From NCBI GenBank assembly GCA_021828105.1, contig JAKATG010000007.1:124001-188000 (forward strand): a stretch of DNA of 64,000 nucleotides, given 5' to 3'. How positions within the stretch are numbered: the first letter of the stretch is position 1; each line of letters starts with the position of its first letter. Shown piece after piece: positions 40,247-49,338 of this stretch. Origin of the DNA: Taklimakanibacter sp021828105 (lineage in GTDB: Bacteria > Pseudomonadota > Alphaproteobacteria > Rhizobiales > Aestuariivirgaceae). The translations under genes were made by a program, and so were the position numbers. The notes beneath the pieces were generated by a model, which was not told the DNA's origin, made no database searches, and was given only the letters and a program-made list of their open reading frames with translations.

Positions 40247-42649
40247 CTATTTCTGTGTGACTTTCAGCTGCTCGATCTTGCCGTCGAAGGCGAAAGGCCG
40301 CTTGTCTTCATAGGACAAGGAAACGGTCGAGCCGAGATCGACACCGATGTCGAAAGACTCGGTCGCCGTGAAGGCGGCCGGCACGGTTCGCTTCACCGTC
40401 GTGCGCGCAGCTTCCGCGCCGTCGACGGTGATGACCACCTCGGCAGGCCCGGCCGGCTTCACGATCTTCGTATCGATGACGATCTCATGCTTGCCTGCCG
40501 GAATCTTCTCCGTGCGCGCCTGGTAGTTCTCGATGATCATCATGTTGTATTCATAGACCAGGTGGCCACCTTCCATGTAGACGGTGAGGCCTCCGCCCGC
40601 GCCGCCGACAGCGTAGAGCACACCATTGGCATTCTCGCCGAACACGGCGTCGATCGTCACATGCGTGCTCTGGCGCCCGACGCCGGGCCCCGAGAATTCC
40701 GGCATGCGGCGGCTATTGGGGCCGAAAGTCCATTCATCATAGGCGGTCTTGACGCGATCCTCCGGATGAAGCCTGAGCCAGTTTCCGGCGCCGATCGGAA
40801 AATCCTTGTTTTCGTCAGCGACGGCGAGGAAGCGCTTCTTCATCTCCTCGAGCTTTTGCGGATCCTGCTTTGCAAGATCGTTCGCCTGGGAGAAGTCGGA
40901 CCTCAGATCATAGAGCTCCCAAGGATCGGTCGCCGAATCCCATTCGGCCACACGCTTGACCGAACCAGGTGTATCCCAGGGAATGAACGGTCCCATCGTG
41001 CCGGCGAACCAGCCGTCGAGATAGAGTCCGCGACTGCCATTGTTGTCGAAGAACTGCATGGTCTTCTGCGTCTTCGCCGCGGCATCGCTGAAAGTACCAG
41101 CGAAGCTCGTGCCGTCCATCGGCATCTGCTCATAGCCGTTCACCACCTTGGGATTCCGGATGTCGAGGATGTCATAGATGGTCGGTGCGATGTCGATCAC
41201 ATGCTGGAATTGCTGGCGCATCTTGCCGTCATGCTTGATGTGGCCCGGCCACGACACCACCATCGGATTGCGGGTGCCGCCGAAATAGGAGCCCAGCAGC
41301 TTGGTGCCCTTGAACGGCGTGCCGCCGGCCCAGGCCCAGCCGGCATGGTACATATTGTCGGTCCGGGGCGAGCCCAGCACCTTAAGCCCGCCAATCCTGT
41401 CGAGTGCCGCGATCTGCTGCTCGACGGTGTTTTCGATGTTGTTCTGGGCGAGAAGCTCGCTGATCGAACCCTGCTGGCCTTCGGCGCTCGAGCCATTGTC
41501 ACCGAAGATGTAGAAGATCAAGGTGTTGTTCCTGAGCCCGCGCACCTCGAGGCCGTCGACCAGCCGGCCGACTTCGGTGTCGGTGTGCTCGACGAAGCCG
41601 GCAAAGAGCTCCATCAGCCGCTCCTGGAACGGGCGCTGTTCCTTAGGCACGCTGTCCCAGGAGGGCATGGTCGGATCGCGTTCGGTGAGCTTGGTGCCCG
41701 GCGGAATCACGCCCATTTCGAGCTGGCGCTTGTAGACGCGCTCGCGATAGGCATCCCAGCCGTTGCCGAACTTGCCCTTATATTTGTCGGCCCATTCCTG
41801 GAAAATGTGATGCGGTCCATGGACGCCGCCCGGCGCCCAGTACATGAAGAACGGCTTGCCGGGATCGTAGGCGCGATAGTCGTCGAGCCATTTCAATGCC
41901 TTGTCGACCATGTCGCTGGTCAGGTGATATTTCGGATCGTGCGGGGGCTCGACCGCATCGTAATTCTCGGTGAGCCGCGGCTCATATTGCGAGGTCTCGC
42001 CGCCGAGGAAGCCGTAGAAATATTCGAAGCCATAGCCGTTGGGCCAGCGGTCCTTCGGTCCGATGGCGGTCGTCTCGGTGGCGGGCGTATTGTGCCACTT
42101 GCCGAAGGCCGAGGTGTGATAGCCGTAGTTCTTCAGCACTTCGGCGGCGGTCGCCGCCGTCTTGGGAATGATGCCGGTGAAGCCGTCGAAGGCCACCGCG
42201 CGCTCGGCGATGGTGCCCGAGCCGACGCGTGTATGGTTGCGCCCGGTCAGGAGCGAGGCGCGCGTCGGCGAGCAGATCGAGGTTGTATTGAACTGGTTGT
42301 AGCTGATGCCCTCCGCGGCAAGTCGCGCCAGCGTCGGCGTATGCACCTCGCCGCCGAAGGTCTCGGCCACGCCGAAACCGACATCGTCGAGAAGCACGAT
42401 GAGGATGTTGGGCGCCCCCTTGGGCAGGCGCTGCGGCTCCTGCGGCCACGCCATGGTCGAATCCTGCAGGCGCGGCGCTATCTTGCTTGCCATGGGTGTC
42501 GGCGGAAACGGCAGGACGGAGCCGTCGTCCGGCGCCGACTGCGCCTGGATCGGCGCCGTGAAGGCGATAGCCGACGCGACAAGGACAGTGCTGGCGCGCA
42601 AAGCGTGAAGCGCCGCAACCCAGTTTCGAGTCTTTGAGCGAATGGTCAT
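40247..42649 (-). CDS. arylsulfatase, formylglycine type (long form)
   Basis: An 800-residue sulfatase exported through a signal peptide ending near TAPIQAQ. The N-terminal metal site is PNILIVLLDDVGFG, and the catalytic motif ICSPTRASLLTGR supplies the cysteine that is turned into formylglycine (C-x-P-x-R). The length and the additional C-terminal beta domain (GGAGGGLTVYMEGGHLVYEYN region) are those of the long arylsulfatases. It hydrolyses a sulfate ester in the periplasm to release sulfate. A second sulfatase gene lies nine bases upstream; the two form an operon. No formylglycine-generating enzyme is in the window. Confidence 0.92.
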   Translation of the reverse strand: MTIRSKTRNWVAALHALRASTVLVASAIAFTAPIQAQSAPDDGSVLPFPPTPMASKIAPRLQDSTMAWPQEPQRLPKGAPNILIVLLDDVGFGVAETFGGEVHTPTLARLAAEGISYNQFNTTSICSPTRASLLTGRNHTRVGSGTIAERAVAFDGFTGIIPKTAATAAEVLKNYGYHTSAFGKWHNTPATETTAIGPKDRWPNGYGFEYFYGFLGGETSQYEPRLTENYDAVEPPHDPKYHLTSDMVDKALKWLDDYRAYDPGKPFFMYWAPGGVHGPHHIFQEWADKYKGKFGNGWDAYRERVYKRQLEMGVIPPGTKLTERDPTMPSWDSVPKEQRPFQERLMELFAGFVEHTDTEVGRLVDGLEVRGLRNNTLIFYIFGDNGSSAEGQQGSISELLAQNNIENTVEQQIAALDRIGGLKVLGSPRTDNMYHAGWAWAGGTPFKGTKLLGSYFGGTRNPMVVSWPGHIKHDGKMRQQFQHVIDIAPTIYDILDIRNPKVVNGYEQMPMDGTSFAGTFSDAAAKTQKTMQFFDNNGSRGLYLDGWFAGTMGPFIPWDTPGSVKRVAEWDSATDPWELYDLRSDFSQANDLAKQDPQKLEEMKKRFLAVADENKDFPIGAGNWLRLHPEDRVKTAYDEWTFGPNSRRMPEFSGPGVGRQSTHVTIDAVFGENANGVLYAVGGAGGGLTVYMEGGHLVYEYNMMIIENYQARTEKIPAGKHEIVIDTKIVKPAGPAEVVITVDGAEAARTTVKRTVPAAFTATESFDIGVDLGSTVSLSYEDKRPFAFDGKIEQLKVTQK

Positions 42650-42658
42650 CCCGTCCTC

Positions 42659-44257
42659 CTATCGCCCGAGGCCGATATCCTTCGGCGGGTATTTCCTGAA
42701 TGTCGCCGCATGACCTTTGAGCTCGCCCGCCATCGAGGCGAGCCAGGCATTCATGCGGTGGCCGACAGGATATTCCTCCTTGGGATCGATGTAGAGGTTG
42801 AACAGCCACGGGGCCAGGCCCACGTCGCTGACTGTGGTCATATCGATATTGAGCCACTGCGCCTTATGCTCAACGACCTTCACATGGATCTTGTATTCGT
42901 ACATGCGCATGGCCATCAGGTTGCTCTCGTTCCAGATATAGACCTTCTCGCGGTTGGACTGGCCGTCATCGGCGATGAAGAAGGATGTCTGGTCGATGCC
43001 ATCGATATAGCGGTCGGTCGGAATCTTGTCGGCGGCGCCGGCGAAATGCAGCGAGGTGTTGAAGAGATCCATGAGATCGAACAGGTCGTCGCTCTCGCGG
43101 CCGGGGTTGATCATGCCTCTCCAATAGGCGATGCCAGGCACGCGCACACCACCCTCCCAGGCCGAGCCCTTGGCGCCGCGGAATGGCGTGTACCCGGCGT
43201 CGGGCCAGCTGTCGAGCTGCGGCCCGTTGTCGGACGTGACGAAAATGAAAGTATTGTCGAGGACGCCAGCTTCGTCCAGCGCCGCGACGATCTCCCCAAC
43301 ATAAGCGTCAACCTCGACCATGTCGTCCTTATAGGCATATTTGCTGGCGCTCTTGCCCTCGAAGGCCTTGCTGGCAAAATTGTCCGCATGCACCTTCATG
43401 AAGGAGTGCTCGAGGAAGAACGGCGCGTTGCCGGCCGCGAGCTCCTTGATCTTGGCGACACTGAACTCCTTCGTCATGCGGTCGCCTTCCGCCATCGTCT
43501 CGATACTGTCGATCTTCACGACGTCGGTCGTCTTGCCGCCCTTGAAACCGTGCACGAGAGCGTCGCTGGCACCGGTCTTGCGCAGCATCGCAAGGCGCTC
43601 CGGATTGAGAACGAGATCAGGATAGCGGCGCTTGTCGACGCCCTGGCTGATCTCCTTCTCGGCCTCGTAGAAGCCGTAGAATTCGTCGAAACCGACATCG
43701 TGCGGGCGCATGCCTTCGGGGGCGCCAACATGCCATTTGCCCGAAAGAACGGTCGCGTAACCCACCTCCCCCAGTAGTTTCGGCAACGAGATCTCGTCCG
43801 CCCACGGATTCTTGGTGATCCTGTCGCCCGCCAGGATCGGGCGCGTCAGCCCGGTGCGCACGGGCAGCCTTCCGGTGAGGAGGGCCGAGCGCGTGGGGGT
43901 GCAGGTGGGCTGCGAATAGGCCGAAGTCAGCTTGAGGCCCTCGCGCGCCAGCCTGTCCATATTGGGCGTCGCCGCGCCGATGGCCCCACCGCCGCCATAG
44001 GAGCCCGGATCGCCATAGCCCATGTCGTCGACGACCAGCCACACGATGTTCGGCCGCTTGCCGGTCTTCCTGAAGAGCGCGTCGAGCTTCTGCTGGGCCG
44101 TCTCCGCCTGCTGCGGATGCACCAGGGCCGGCTCCAGGCTCTCGCTCGCCCGCGTGGCCTTGCTCAGCACCGACTGCGCCGAAAGCTGCGCGGTGCTGCC
44201 CAGCAGCAGTGCCCCGCAGATCCCCAGAATGCCCGTATGACGTGCCAGGTTCCTCAT
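42659..44257 (-). CDS. arylsulfatase, formylglycine type (shorter form)
   Basis: A 532-residue sulfatase with a signal peptide (GILGICGALLLGSTAQLSAQ region), metal site NIVWLVVDDMGYGDPGSYGG and catalytic motif PTCTPTRSALLTGRLPVR, where CTPTR is the C-x-P-x-R signature. It is first in the operon, followed by the 800-residue sulfatase. The two are not recent copies of each other, since lengths and motif contexts differ, so they probably have different substrates. Both need cysteine-to-formylglycine maturation elsewhere in the genome. Confidence 0.92.
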   Translation of the reverse strand: MRNLARHTGILGICGALLLGSTAQLSAQSVLSKATRASESLEPALVHPQQAETAQQKLDALFRKTGKRPNIVWLVVDDMGYGDPGSYGGGGAIGAATPNMDRLAREGLKLTSAYSQPTCTPTRSALLTGRLPVRTGLTRPILAGDRITKNPWADEISLPKLLGEVGYATVLSGKWHVGAPEGMRPHDVGFDEFYGFYEAEKEISQGVDKRRYPDLVLNPERLAMLRKTGASDALVHGFKGGKTTDVVKIDSIETMAEGDRMTKEFSVAKIKELAAGNAPFFLEHSFMKVHADNFASKAFEGKSASKYAYKDDMVEVDAYVGEIVAALDEAGVLDNTFIFVTSDNGPQLDSWPDAGYTPFRGAKGSAWEGGVRVPGIAYWRGMINPGRESDDLFDLMDLFNTSLHFAGAADKIPTDRYIDGIDQTSFFIADDGQSNREKVYIWNESNLMAMRMYEYKIHVKVVEHKAQWLNIDMTTVSDVGLAPWLFNLYIDPKEEYPVGHRMNAWLASMAGELKGHAATFRKYPPKDIGLGR

Positions 44258-44561
44258 GAGGCTGTCTCCTCTCGTTGCTCGTTGCGGACGACGCAGCTAA
44301 ACCGGCTTGCGTCGTCAACGTATCGATAGCTCGGGTAGAGGCGTGAAGTCGGTACTGGAAACCTCGCCAAGCCTATACGACCGGGGGAGCGCGCGGCAGT
44401 TGGACCAAGGCCCTACAAGCGGCGCTTGCCCTACCCCAATCCCGGATTCTAGATTGCTTGACCTTTCGCATTGAGTCCGCCCGGCAACATGAACAAAGGG
44501 GAGGCAATAGCGGCTTCGCGACCACGCTTGACCTCGTATAATGCTCGGATAGCCTGCCTAC
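44258..44561. other. 304-base divergent gap, sulfatase operon / lrgAB
   Basis: No gene is seen. Near the right end TATAAT occurs at 44537-44542, 20 bases before the lrgA start, a good -10 box that would give a very short leader; a matching -35 at 17-18 bases is weak (TTCGCG-like). TTGACC occurs nearby at both 44458 and 44528 but at the wrong spacing. The minus-strand promoter for the sulfatases is not obvious. Confidence 0.3.
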
Positions 44562-44945
44562 ATGATCGAGACCTTCGCTCTTCTCCTCCTCTGCCAGCTT
44601 GCGGGCGAGGTCCTGTCGCATGGCTTCGGCCTGCCCATGCCCGGTCCGGTGATCGGATTGCTCATCCTCTTCGCCGGCCTCGTCATCGCGCAGAATTTCG
44701 GGAAGGCGAGCGCGGTATCGATCAACGACACGGCGCTCGGGCGCGCGACCCAAGGATTGCTGCAGCATCTCTCCCTCCTCTTCGTGCCGGCGGGTGTCGG
44801 TGTGATCGATCACCTGCATCTTCTGCAAACCTATGGGCCGGTCCTGTTCCTGGCGCTCTTCGTCTCCACCGCTTTGTCCCTCGCCGTCACCGCGCTGACC
44901 TTCACCGCGGTTAAAAGCTGGCGGTCGCCGCGGGGAGTGTCATGA
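44562..44945 (+). CDS. lrgA: LrgA/CidA family membrane protein
   Basis: A 127-residue protein with four hydrophobic helices and the family motif LLCQLAGEVLSHGFGLPMPGPVIGLLIL (residues 8-35, position only) and FVPAGVGVID. It overlaps the LrgB gene by four bases. LrgAB pairs were described as holin-like; more recent work on relatives supports transport of small acids such as pyruvate or glycolate. In this setting an acid transporter linked to alanine/pyruvate or acetate metabolism is possible. Confidence 0.88.
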   Translation: MIETFALLLLCQLAGEVLSHGFGLPMPGPVIGLLILFAGLVIAQNFGKASAVSINDTALGRATQGLLQHLSLLFVPAGVGVIDHLHLLQTYGPVLFLALFVSTALSLAVTALTFTAVKSWRSPRGVS

Positions 44946-45661
44946 CGCCGGCTTTCGATCTCTGGGTCTATCTCGCTTCGACGCCGCTTCTGTGGCTGAC
45001 CGTCACCTTGATCGTCTGGATCGCTGCCGACCGGATCGCCGTCGCATCGGGCCGGCATCCGGTGGTCAATCCGGTCCTTCTCTCGATCATTGCGCTCGGC
45101 ACCCTTCTCATCGTCACCCACACCTCCTTCGCCGCCTATTTCCAGGGCGCGCAGTTCGTGCACTTCCTTCTGGGGCCCGCGATCGTGGCGATCGCCATAC
45201 CGCTCTATCGCAATCTCGACAAAGTGCGGGAAAACCTGCTGCCGATGATCGCCGCTCTGGTCATGGGATCGGTGACCGCCGTCGTCTCGGCGCTCGCCGT
45301 CGCGGCCTATTTCGGCCTGCCCGATCCGGTGCTCGCGGCACTGGCGCCCAAATCGGTGACGGCGGGCGTCGCCATGGGCATCGCCGAGCAATTCGGCGGC
45401 GAAGCGGCGCTCACCGCCGTGCTTGTCGTCACCACCGGCCTTTTTGGCGCCATCATGGTCACGCCGCTGATGAACGCGCTGGGCCTCAAGGACTATGCCG
45501 CGCGCGGCTTCGCCGCCGGCCTTGCGGCGCATGGCATCGGCACGGCCAGGGCCTTCGTCGTCGACGAGGTGGCCGGCACCTTCGCCGGCATCGCCATGGC
45601 GCTCAATGCGGTCATGACCGCCCTCATCCTTCCTTTCATCCTCTATTGGTTCCTCAAATAA
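44942..45661 (+). CDS. lrgB: LrgB family membrane protein
   Basis: A 239-residue membrane protein with the LrgB landmarks GPAIVAIAIPLYRNLDKVREN and PKSVTAGVAMGIAEQFGG, followed by RGFAAGLAAHGIGTARAF. It is translated in step with LrgA (ATGA overlap) and forms a two-component transporter or channel with it. A cupin gene follows after 16 bases, suggesting a longer operon lrgA-lrgB-cupin-sulfotransferase. Confidence 0.9.
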   Translation: MTPAFDLWVYLASTPLLWLTVTLIVWIAADRIAVASGRHPVVNPVLLSIIALGTLLIVTHTSFAAYFQGAQFVHFLLGPAIVAIAIPLYRNLDKVRENLLPMIAALVMGSVTAVVSALAVAAYFGLPDPVLAALAPKSVTAGVAMGIAEQFGGEAALTAVLVVTTGLFGAIMVTPLMNALGLKDYAARGFAAGLAAHGIGTARAFVVDEVAGTFAGIAMALNAVMTALILPFILYWFLK

Positions 45662-45677
45662 AACAAAGGAGACATCG

Positions 45678-45959
45678 ATGTCCGGCACCGCCAAAGCCAT
45701 CAAGCATATCGAGAACGACAGGGTGATCGTCACCGAATACCGCTTCGCGCCCGGCGCCAATACCGGCTGGCACCGGCATGGCCATGATTATGTCGTCGTG
45801 CCCCTGATGGATGGCAAGGTGAAACTCCTCACCAAGCAAGGCGAGAATTTCGCCGAGATGAAGAAGGGCGTGCCCTATTTCCGCAATGAAGGCGTCGAGC
45901 ACGACGTCATCAATGCCAATGACGGCGAATATGCCTTCATCGAGATCGAGATCAAATAG
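45678..45959 (+). CDS. small cupin-domain protein
   Basis: A 93-residue single cupin. The metal-binding motif is FAPGANTGWHRHGHDYVVVP (HRH and downstream residues), and the second motif is VPYFRNEGVEHDVINAND with another histidine. Single-domain cupins of this size are often regulators of sugar or sulfur enzymes, or small isomerases; the function here is unknown. It starts after AAAGGAG and its stop lies one base before the sulfotransferase ATG. Confidence 0.85.
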   Translation: MSGTAKAIKHIENDRVIVTEYRFAPGANTGWHRHGHDYVVVPLMDGKVKLLTKQGENFAEMKKGVPYFRNEGVEHDVINANDGEYAFIEIEIK

Positions 45960-45960
45960 A

Positions 45961-46728
45961 ATGTTCGACGCCTACATCATCTGCGGCACGCCGCGAACCG
46001 GCAGCACGCTCTTGTGCGGCCTCCTGGCCTCCACAAGGAGAACCGGCAATCCTGACTCGTTCTATCGGCGGCAGACCATTTCCTGGTGGGCTCAGGAATG
46101 GAACTTGCCGAGCTCCGACACGATGACCGGGAAGGAATTCAATATTGCCTTCCTCGAAGCGGCAATCAGGGCCGGAAAGGGCAGCACGGACATCTTCGGC
46201 CTTCGCCTGATGCGGGAAAATCTGGACGAACTCTCGGCCATCCTGGATCAAATCCAACCAGGTCTGCCATCGGACAGGGCACGTCTCGAAAAAGCCTTCG
46301 GCAAGATCCTCTACCTGCACCTCTCCCGCGACGACAAGCTCGCCCAGGCCATTTCGCTGGTCAAAGCTGAGCAGACCGGCCTCTGGCATATCGCTCCCGA
46401 CGGAACCGAGATCGAGCGGCTGGCCCCGGCGAAAGACCCCCAGTATGACTTCCAGCGCATCAGGCAGGAGATCATGGAGCTCGAGAGCTACGACGACGCC
46501 TGGAACACGTGGTTCGAAGAGCAGGACATAAGTCCTCTGCGTATCGGCTATGAGCGGCTCTCGGCCGATCCCGCCGCCGCATTGATATGCATCTGCGATG
46601 CACTCGGTGTTGCGGCGCCGGATACCGATGATGTGAAGCCCGGCGTTGCAAAACTGGCCGACGCGACAAGCCTCGACTGGATGCGGCGTTATCATGCCGA
46701 CCTCAAGCACAGCCCGGCCATGTCATAA
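45961..46728 (+). CDS. Stf0-family sulfotransferase
   Basis: A 255-residue protein. The PAPS 5'-phosphosulfate loop is at the N-terminus, IICGTPRTGSTLLCGLLAST, and a 3'-phosphate-binding-like segment reads ILYLHLSRDDKLAQAISL, with LRIGYERLSADP later. This matches the Stf0 group, named after the mycobacterial trehalose 2-sulfotransferase. It would transfer sulfate from PAPS to a sugar hydroxyl. The start at 45961 leads directly into the loop. Its neighbours are two sulfatases and a cupin, so formation and removal of the same sulfate ester may be encoded here. Confidence 0.85.
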   Translation: MFDAYIICGTPRTGSTLLCGLLASTRRTGNPDSFYRRQTISWWAQEWNLPSSDTMTGKEFNIAFLEAAIRAGKGSTDIFGLRLMRENLDELSAILDQIQPGLPSDRARLEKAFGKILYLHLSRDDKLAQAISLVKAEQTGLWHIAPDGTEIERLAPAKDPQYDFQRIRQEIMELESYDDAWNTWFEEQDISPLRIGYERLSADPAAALICICDALGVAAPDTDDVKPGVAKLADATSLDWMRRYHADLKHSPAMS

Positions 46729-46765
46729 AATTGTAAAGTCGAAAGCTAGAGTACGGGTCCTCAAG

Positions 46766-47437
46766 ATGGACCCACTTTTCACGCCCGATCAGCCTTTGCC
46801 CTCTTTCGCTGAGCGTCTGGCGACGCTCGACAGCATTCTGCCGCCCGATGATTTCGCTCGTCTCGTCGATGAGGTGGAGAAGCTGGTCGAGACCGAGCGC
46901 AGCTATTTGCCGGCGCATAAGAAAGGCGGCACCGTCGCCTATGAGACATTGGAGCTGAAGGCGCCGAGCCTCGTCGCGCTCTATCGCTCACCAGGCTTGC
47001 AGGCGCTGGTCTCGGACATCGTCAAGCTCCGAATCGAGCCGACACCCTTGCATGACCAAAGCTCCTGCTCGGTGCTCTTCTATGAGAAGCCAGGCGACCA
47101 TATCGGCTGGCACTATGACCATAATTTCTACAAGGGCCGGCATTTCACCGTCCTCATACCGCTCATCAACCGCGGGCGCGAACCCAACGGCCTCTCGCAA
47201 GCGCGGCTGATGGTCAGGCAGAAGGGCCGTGAGCGCGTGATCCCGACGCCGCCCAATGCCATGATCGTCTTCGAAGGCGCGACTGTGCGCCATAAGGTGA
47301 CGCCCATTGCCGAAGGCGAGAAGCGGGTGATCTGGAGCATGACCTATTGCGCCGATCCGCGGAATTCCGCCCTGCAAGGGATGGCGCGCAGGGTCAAGGA
47401 CACGGCCTTCTTCGGCCTGCGGGCGCTCTGGACCTGA
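46766..47437 (+). CDS. 2-oxoglutarate/Fe(II) oxygenase-like protein
   Basis: A 223-residue protein with an iron-binding HxD in GWHYDHNFYKGRHFTVLIPL and a distal histidine and arginine in GATVRHKVTPIAEGEKRVIWSMTY, the pattern of 2OG-Fe(II) dioxygenases of the prolyl hydroxylase-like type. It is not TauD. The start at 46766 is the first ATG in frame. It lies 85 bases before xsc; whether its substrate is a sulfonate or related compound is unknown. Confidence 0.82.
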   Translation: MDPLFTPDQPLPSFAERLATLDSILPPDDFARLVDEVEKLVETERSYLPAHKKGGTVAYETLELKAPSLVALYRSPGLQALVSDIVKLRIEPTPLHDQSSCSVLFYEKPGDHIGWHYDHNFYKGRHFTVLIPLINRGREPNGLSQARLMVRQKGRERVIPTPPNAMIVFEGATVRHKVTPIAEGEKRVIWSMTYCADPRNSALQGMARRVKDTAFFGLRALWT

Positions 47438-47522
47438 GTGACCTCCGGAACTGGCGCTTTCATGGGCTGGGATGCCAGAATAGGGAAAATGCCATCCCTT
47501 TCCCCTGCCCCAGGAGCCTCGC

Positions 47523-49283
47523 ATGCCCAAAATGTCCGCCTCCGAAGCCTTCGTCGAGACGCTCGCCGCCTATGGCGTCAAGAATGTGTTCGGCATCGTG
47601 GGCTCGGCCTATATGGACGCGCTCGATCTGTTCCCGACCGCCGGCATCCGTTTCATCCCGACGGCACATGAGCAAGGCGCCGGCCACATGGCGGACGGCT
47701 ATTCGCGGGTCTCCGGCCGCCATGGCGTCTGCATCGCCCAGAACGGCCCCGGCATCACCAATTTCGTGACCTCGACGGCGGCGGCCTATTGGGCGCATTC
47801 CCCGGTCGTCGTCGTGACCCCCGAGACGGGCTCCGGCACCATGGGCCTCGGCGGATTCCAGGAGACGGAGCAGCTGCCGATCTTCTCCAAGATCACCAAA
47901 TACCAGGCGCATGTGGCGAAGCATCCGCGCATGGCCGAGCTCACCGCGCGCTGTTTCGACATGGCGATGTCGGAGAGAGGCCCCACCCAGCTCAATATCC
48001 CGCGCGACAATTTCTATGGCGAGGCGGATTACGAGATCGCCAGGCCGCGCAAGATCGCCCGCGGTCCCGGCGCCGATGCCGATCTCGACGAGGCGGCCGA
48101 CCTCCTCAGCAAGGCGAAGTTCCCGGTCATCGTGTCGGGCGGCGGCGTCATCTTCTCCGATGGCGTTGCCGAATGCGTGGCGCTCGCGGAACAGCTCTCC
48201 GCGCCCGTCGTCAATTCCTATCTGCACAATGACTCATTCCCGGCCAAGCATCCGCTGTGGTGCGGCCCGCTCGGCTATCAGGGCTCCAAGGCCGGCATGA
48301 AGCTCATCGCCGAGGCCGATGTCGTGCTGGCGCTGGGCACCCGCCTCGGCCCCTTCGGCACGCTGCCGCAGCACGGGCTCGACTACTGGCCCAAGAACGC
48401 GAAGATCATCCAGGTCGACAGCGATCACCGCATGCTGGGCCTCGTCAAGCAGATCTCGGTCGGCATCGTCGGCGACGCCAAGGAGGCGGCGAAGGCGCTC
48501 TCCTACCGTCTCGCCAACCGCAAGCTCGCCTCGTCCGCAAATGCCGACGAGCGCAAGAAGAAGATCAAGGCGGAGAAGGATGCCTGGGAGAAGGAACTCG
48601 ACAGCTGGACGCATGAGAAGGACGGCTGGTCGCTCGAGATCGCCAAGGGCTCGCCCTACATGCATCCGCGCCAGATGCTGCGCGAGCTCGAGAAGGCGAT
48701 GCCGGAGAATGCCATGGTGTCGACCGACATCGGAAATATCTGCTCGGTGTCCAATTCCTATTTGCGCTTCAACCAGCCCAATTCGATGTTCGCGGCGATG
48801 AGCTTCGGCAATTGCGGCTATGCGCTGCCCGCCATCATCGGCGCCAAGGTGGCCGCCCCCGACCGGCCGGCCGTGGCCTATGTCGGCGACGGCGCCTGGG
48901 GCATGAGCTTCGCCGAGATCCTGACCTGCGTGCGCGAGGACATCCCGGTGACCGCGGTCGTCTTCCACAACAAGCAATGGGGAGCCGAGAAGAAGAACCA
49001 GGTCGATTTCTACGACACGCGGTTCTTAGGGGTTAATCTCAAGAATCCGAGCTGGGCCGAGGTCGCGCGCTCGCTCGGGGCCGAAGGCCAGACCATCGAT
49101 AAGCTTGGCGATGTCGGCGAGGCGCTGGACAAGGCCTGCGCTGCCCAGAAGAAGGGTAAGACCACGGTCATCGAAGTCATGGTCACGCAGGAACTGGGCG
49201 ACCCCTTCCGCCGTGACGCGCTCAAATACCCCCAGCGCCTGCTCGACAAGTACAAGCACACGAATGTGAAGGCTCCTGCCTGA
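47523..49283 (+). CDS. xsc: sulfoacetaldehyde acetyltransferase
   Basis: A 586-residue thiamine-diphosphate enzyme. The N-terminal domain reads GVKNVFGIVGSAYMDALDLFP and PTAHEQGAGHMADGYSR, where the glutamate activates the cofactor, and the C-terminal cofactor motif is VGDGAWGMSFAEILTC followed by HNKQWGAEK. These segments agree with Xsc rather than acetolactate synthase or oxalyl-CoA decarboxylase. Xsc converts sulfoacetaldehyde and phosphate to acetyl phosphate and sulfite, the central step of taurine and isethionate degradation. The MFS exporter and acetate kinase genes follow, and SoeABC could take the sulfite. Confidence 0.92.
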   Translation: MPKMSASEAFVETLAAYGVKNVFGIVGSAYMDALDLFPTAGIRFIPTAHEQGAGHMADGYSRVSGRHGVCIAQNGPGITNFVTSTAAAYWAHSPVVVVTPETGSGTMGLGGFQETEQLPIFSKITKYQAHVAKHPRMAELTARCFDMAMSERGPTQLNIPRDNFYGEADYEIARPRKIARGPGADADLDEAADLLSKAKFPVIVSGGGVIFSDGVAECVALAEQLSAPVVNSYLHNDSFPAKHPLWCGPLGYQGSKAGMKLIAEADVVLALGTRLGPFGTLPQHGLDYWPKNAKIIQVDSDHRMLGLVKQISVGIVGDAKEAAKALSYRLANRKLASSANADERKKKIKAEKDAWEKELDSWTHEKDGWSLEIAKGSPYMHPRQMLRELEKAMPENAMVSTDIGNICSVSNSYLRFNQPNSMFAAMSFGNCGYALPAIIGAKVAAPDRPAVAYVGDGAWGMSFAEILTCVREDIPVTAVVFHNKQWGAEKKNQVDFYDTRFLGVNLKNPSWAEVARSLGAEGQTIDKLGDVGEALDKACAAQKKGKTTVIEVMVTQELGDPFRRDALKYPQRLLDKYKHTNVKAPA

Positions 49284-49338
49284 TATGCAGGATCGGCTGG
49301 TGTGCCGGGTGGGAAGTTCCTGCTATTGAGGCGCAGGA

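Noticed and set aside
40157..42637. Very long open frame on the plus strand opposite the long arylsulfatase
   Set aside because: Its translation is rich in R, G, D and H without any family motif; it mirrors the codon bias of the sulfatase on the other strand.
44520..44561. Textbook sigma-70 promoter before lrgA
   Set aside because: TATAAT is present, but TTGACC lies only three bases before it and no good -35 box is at 16-18 bases.
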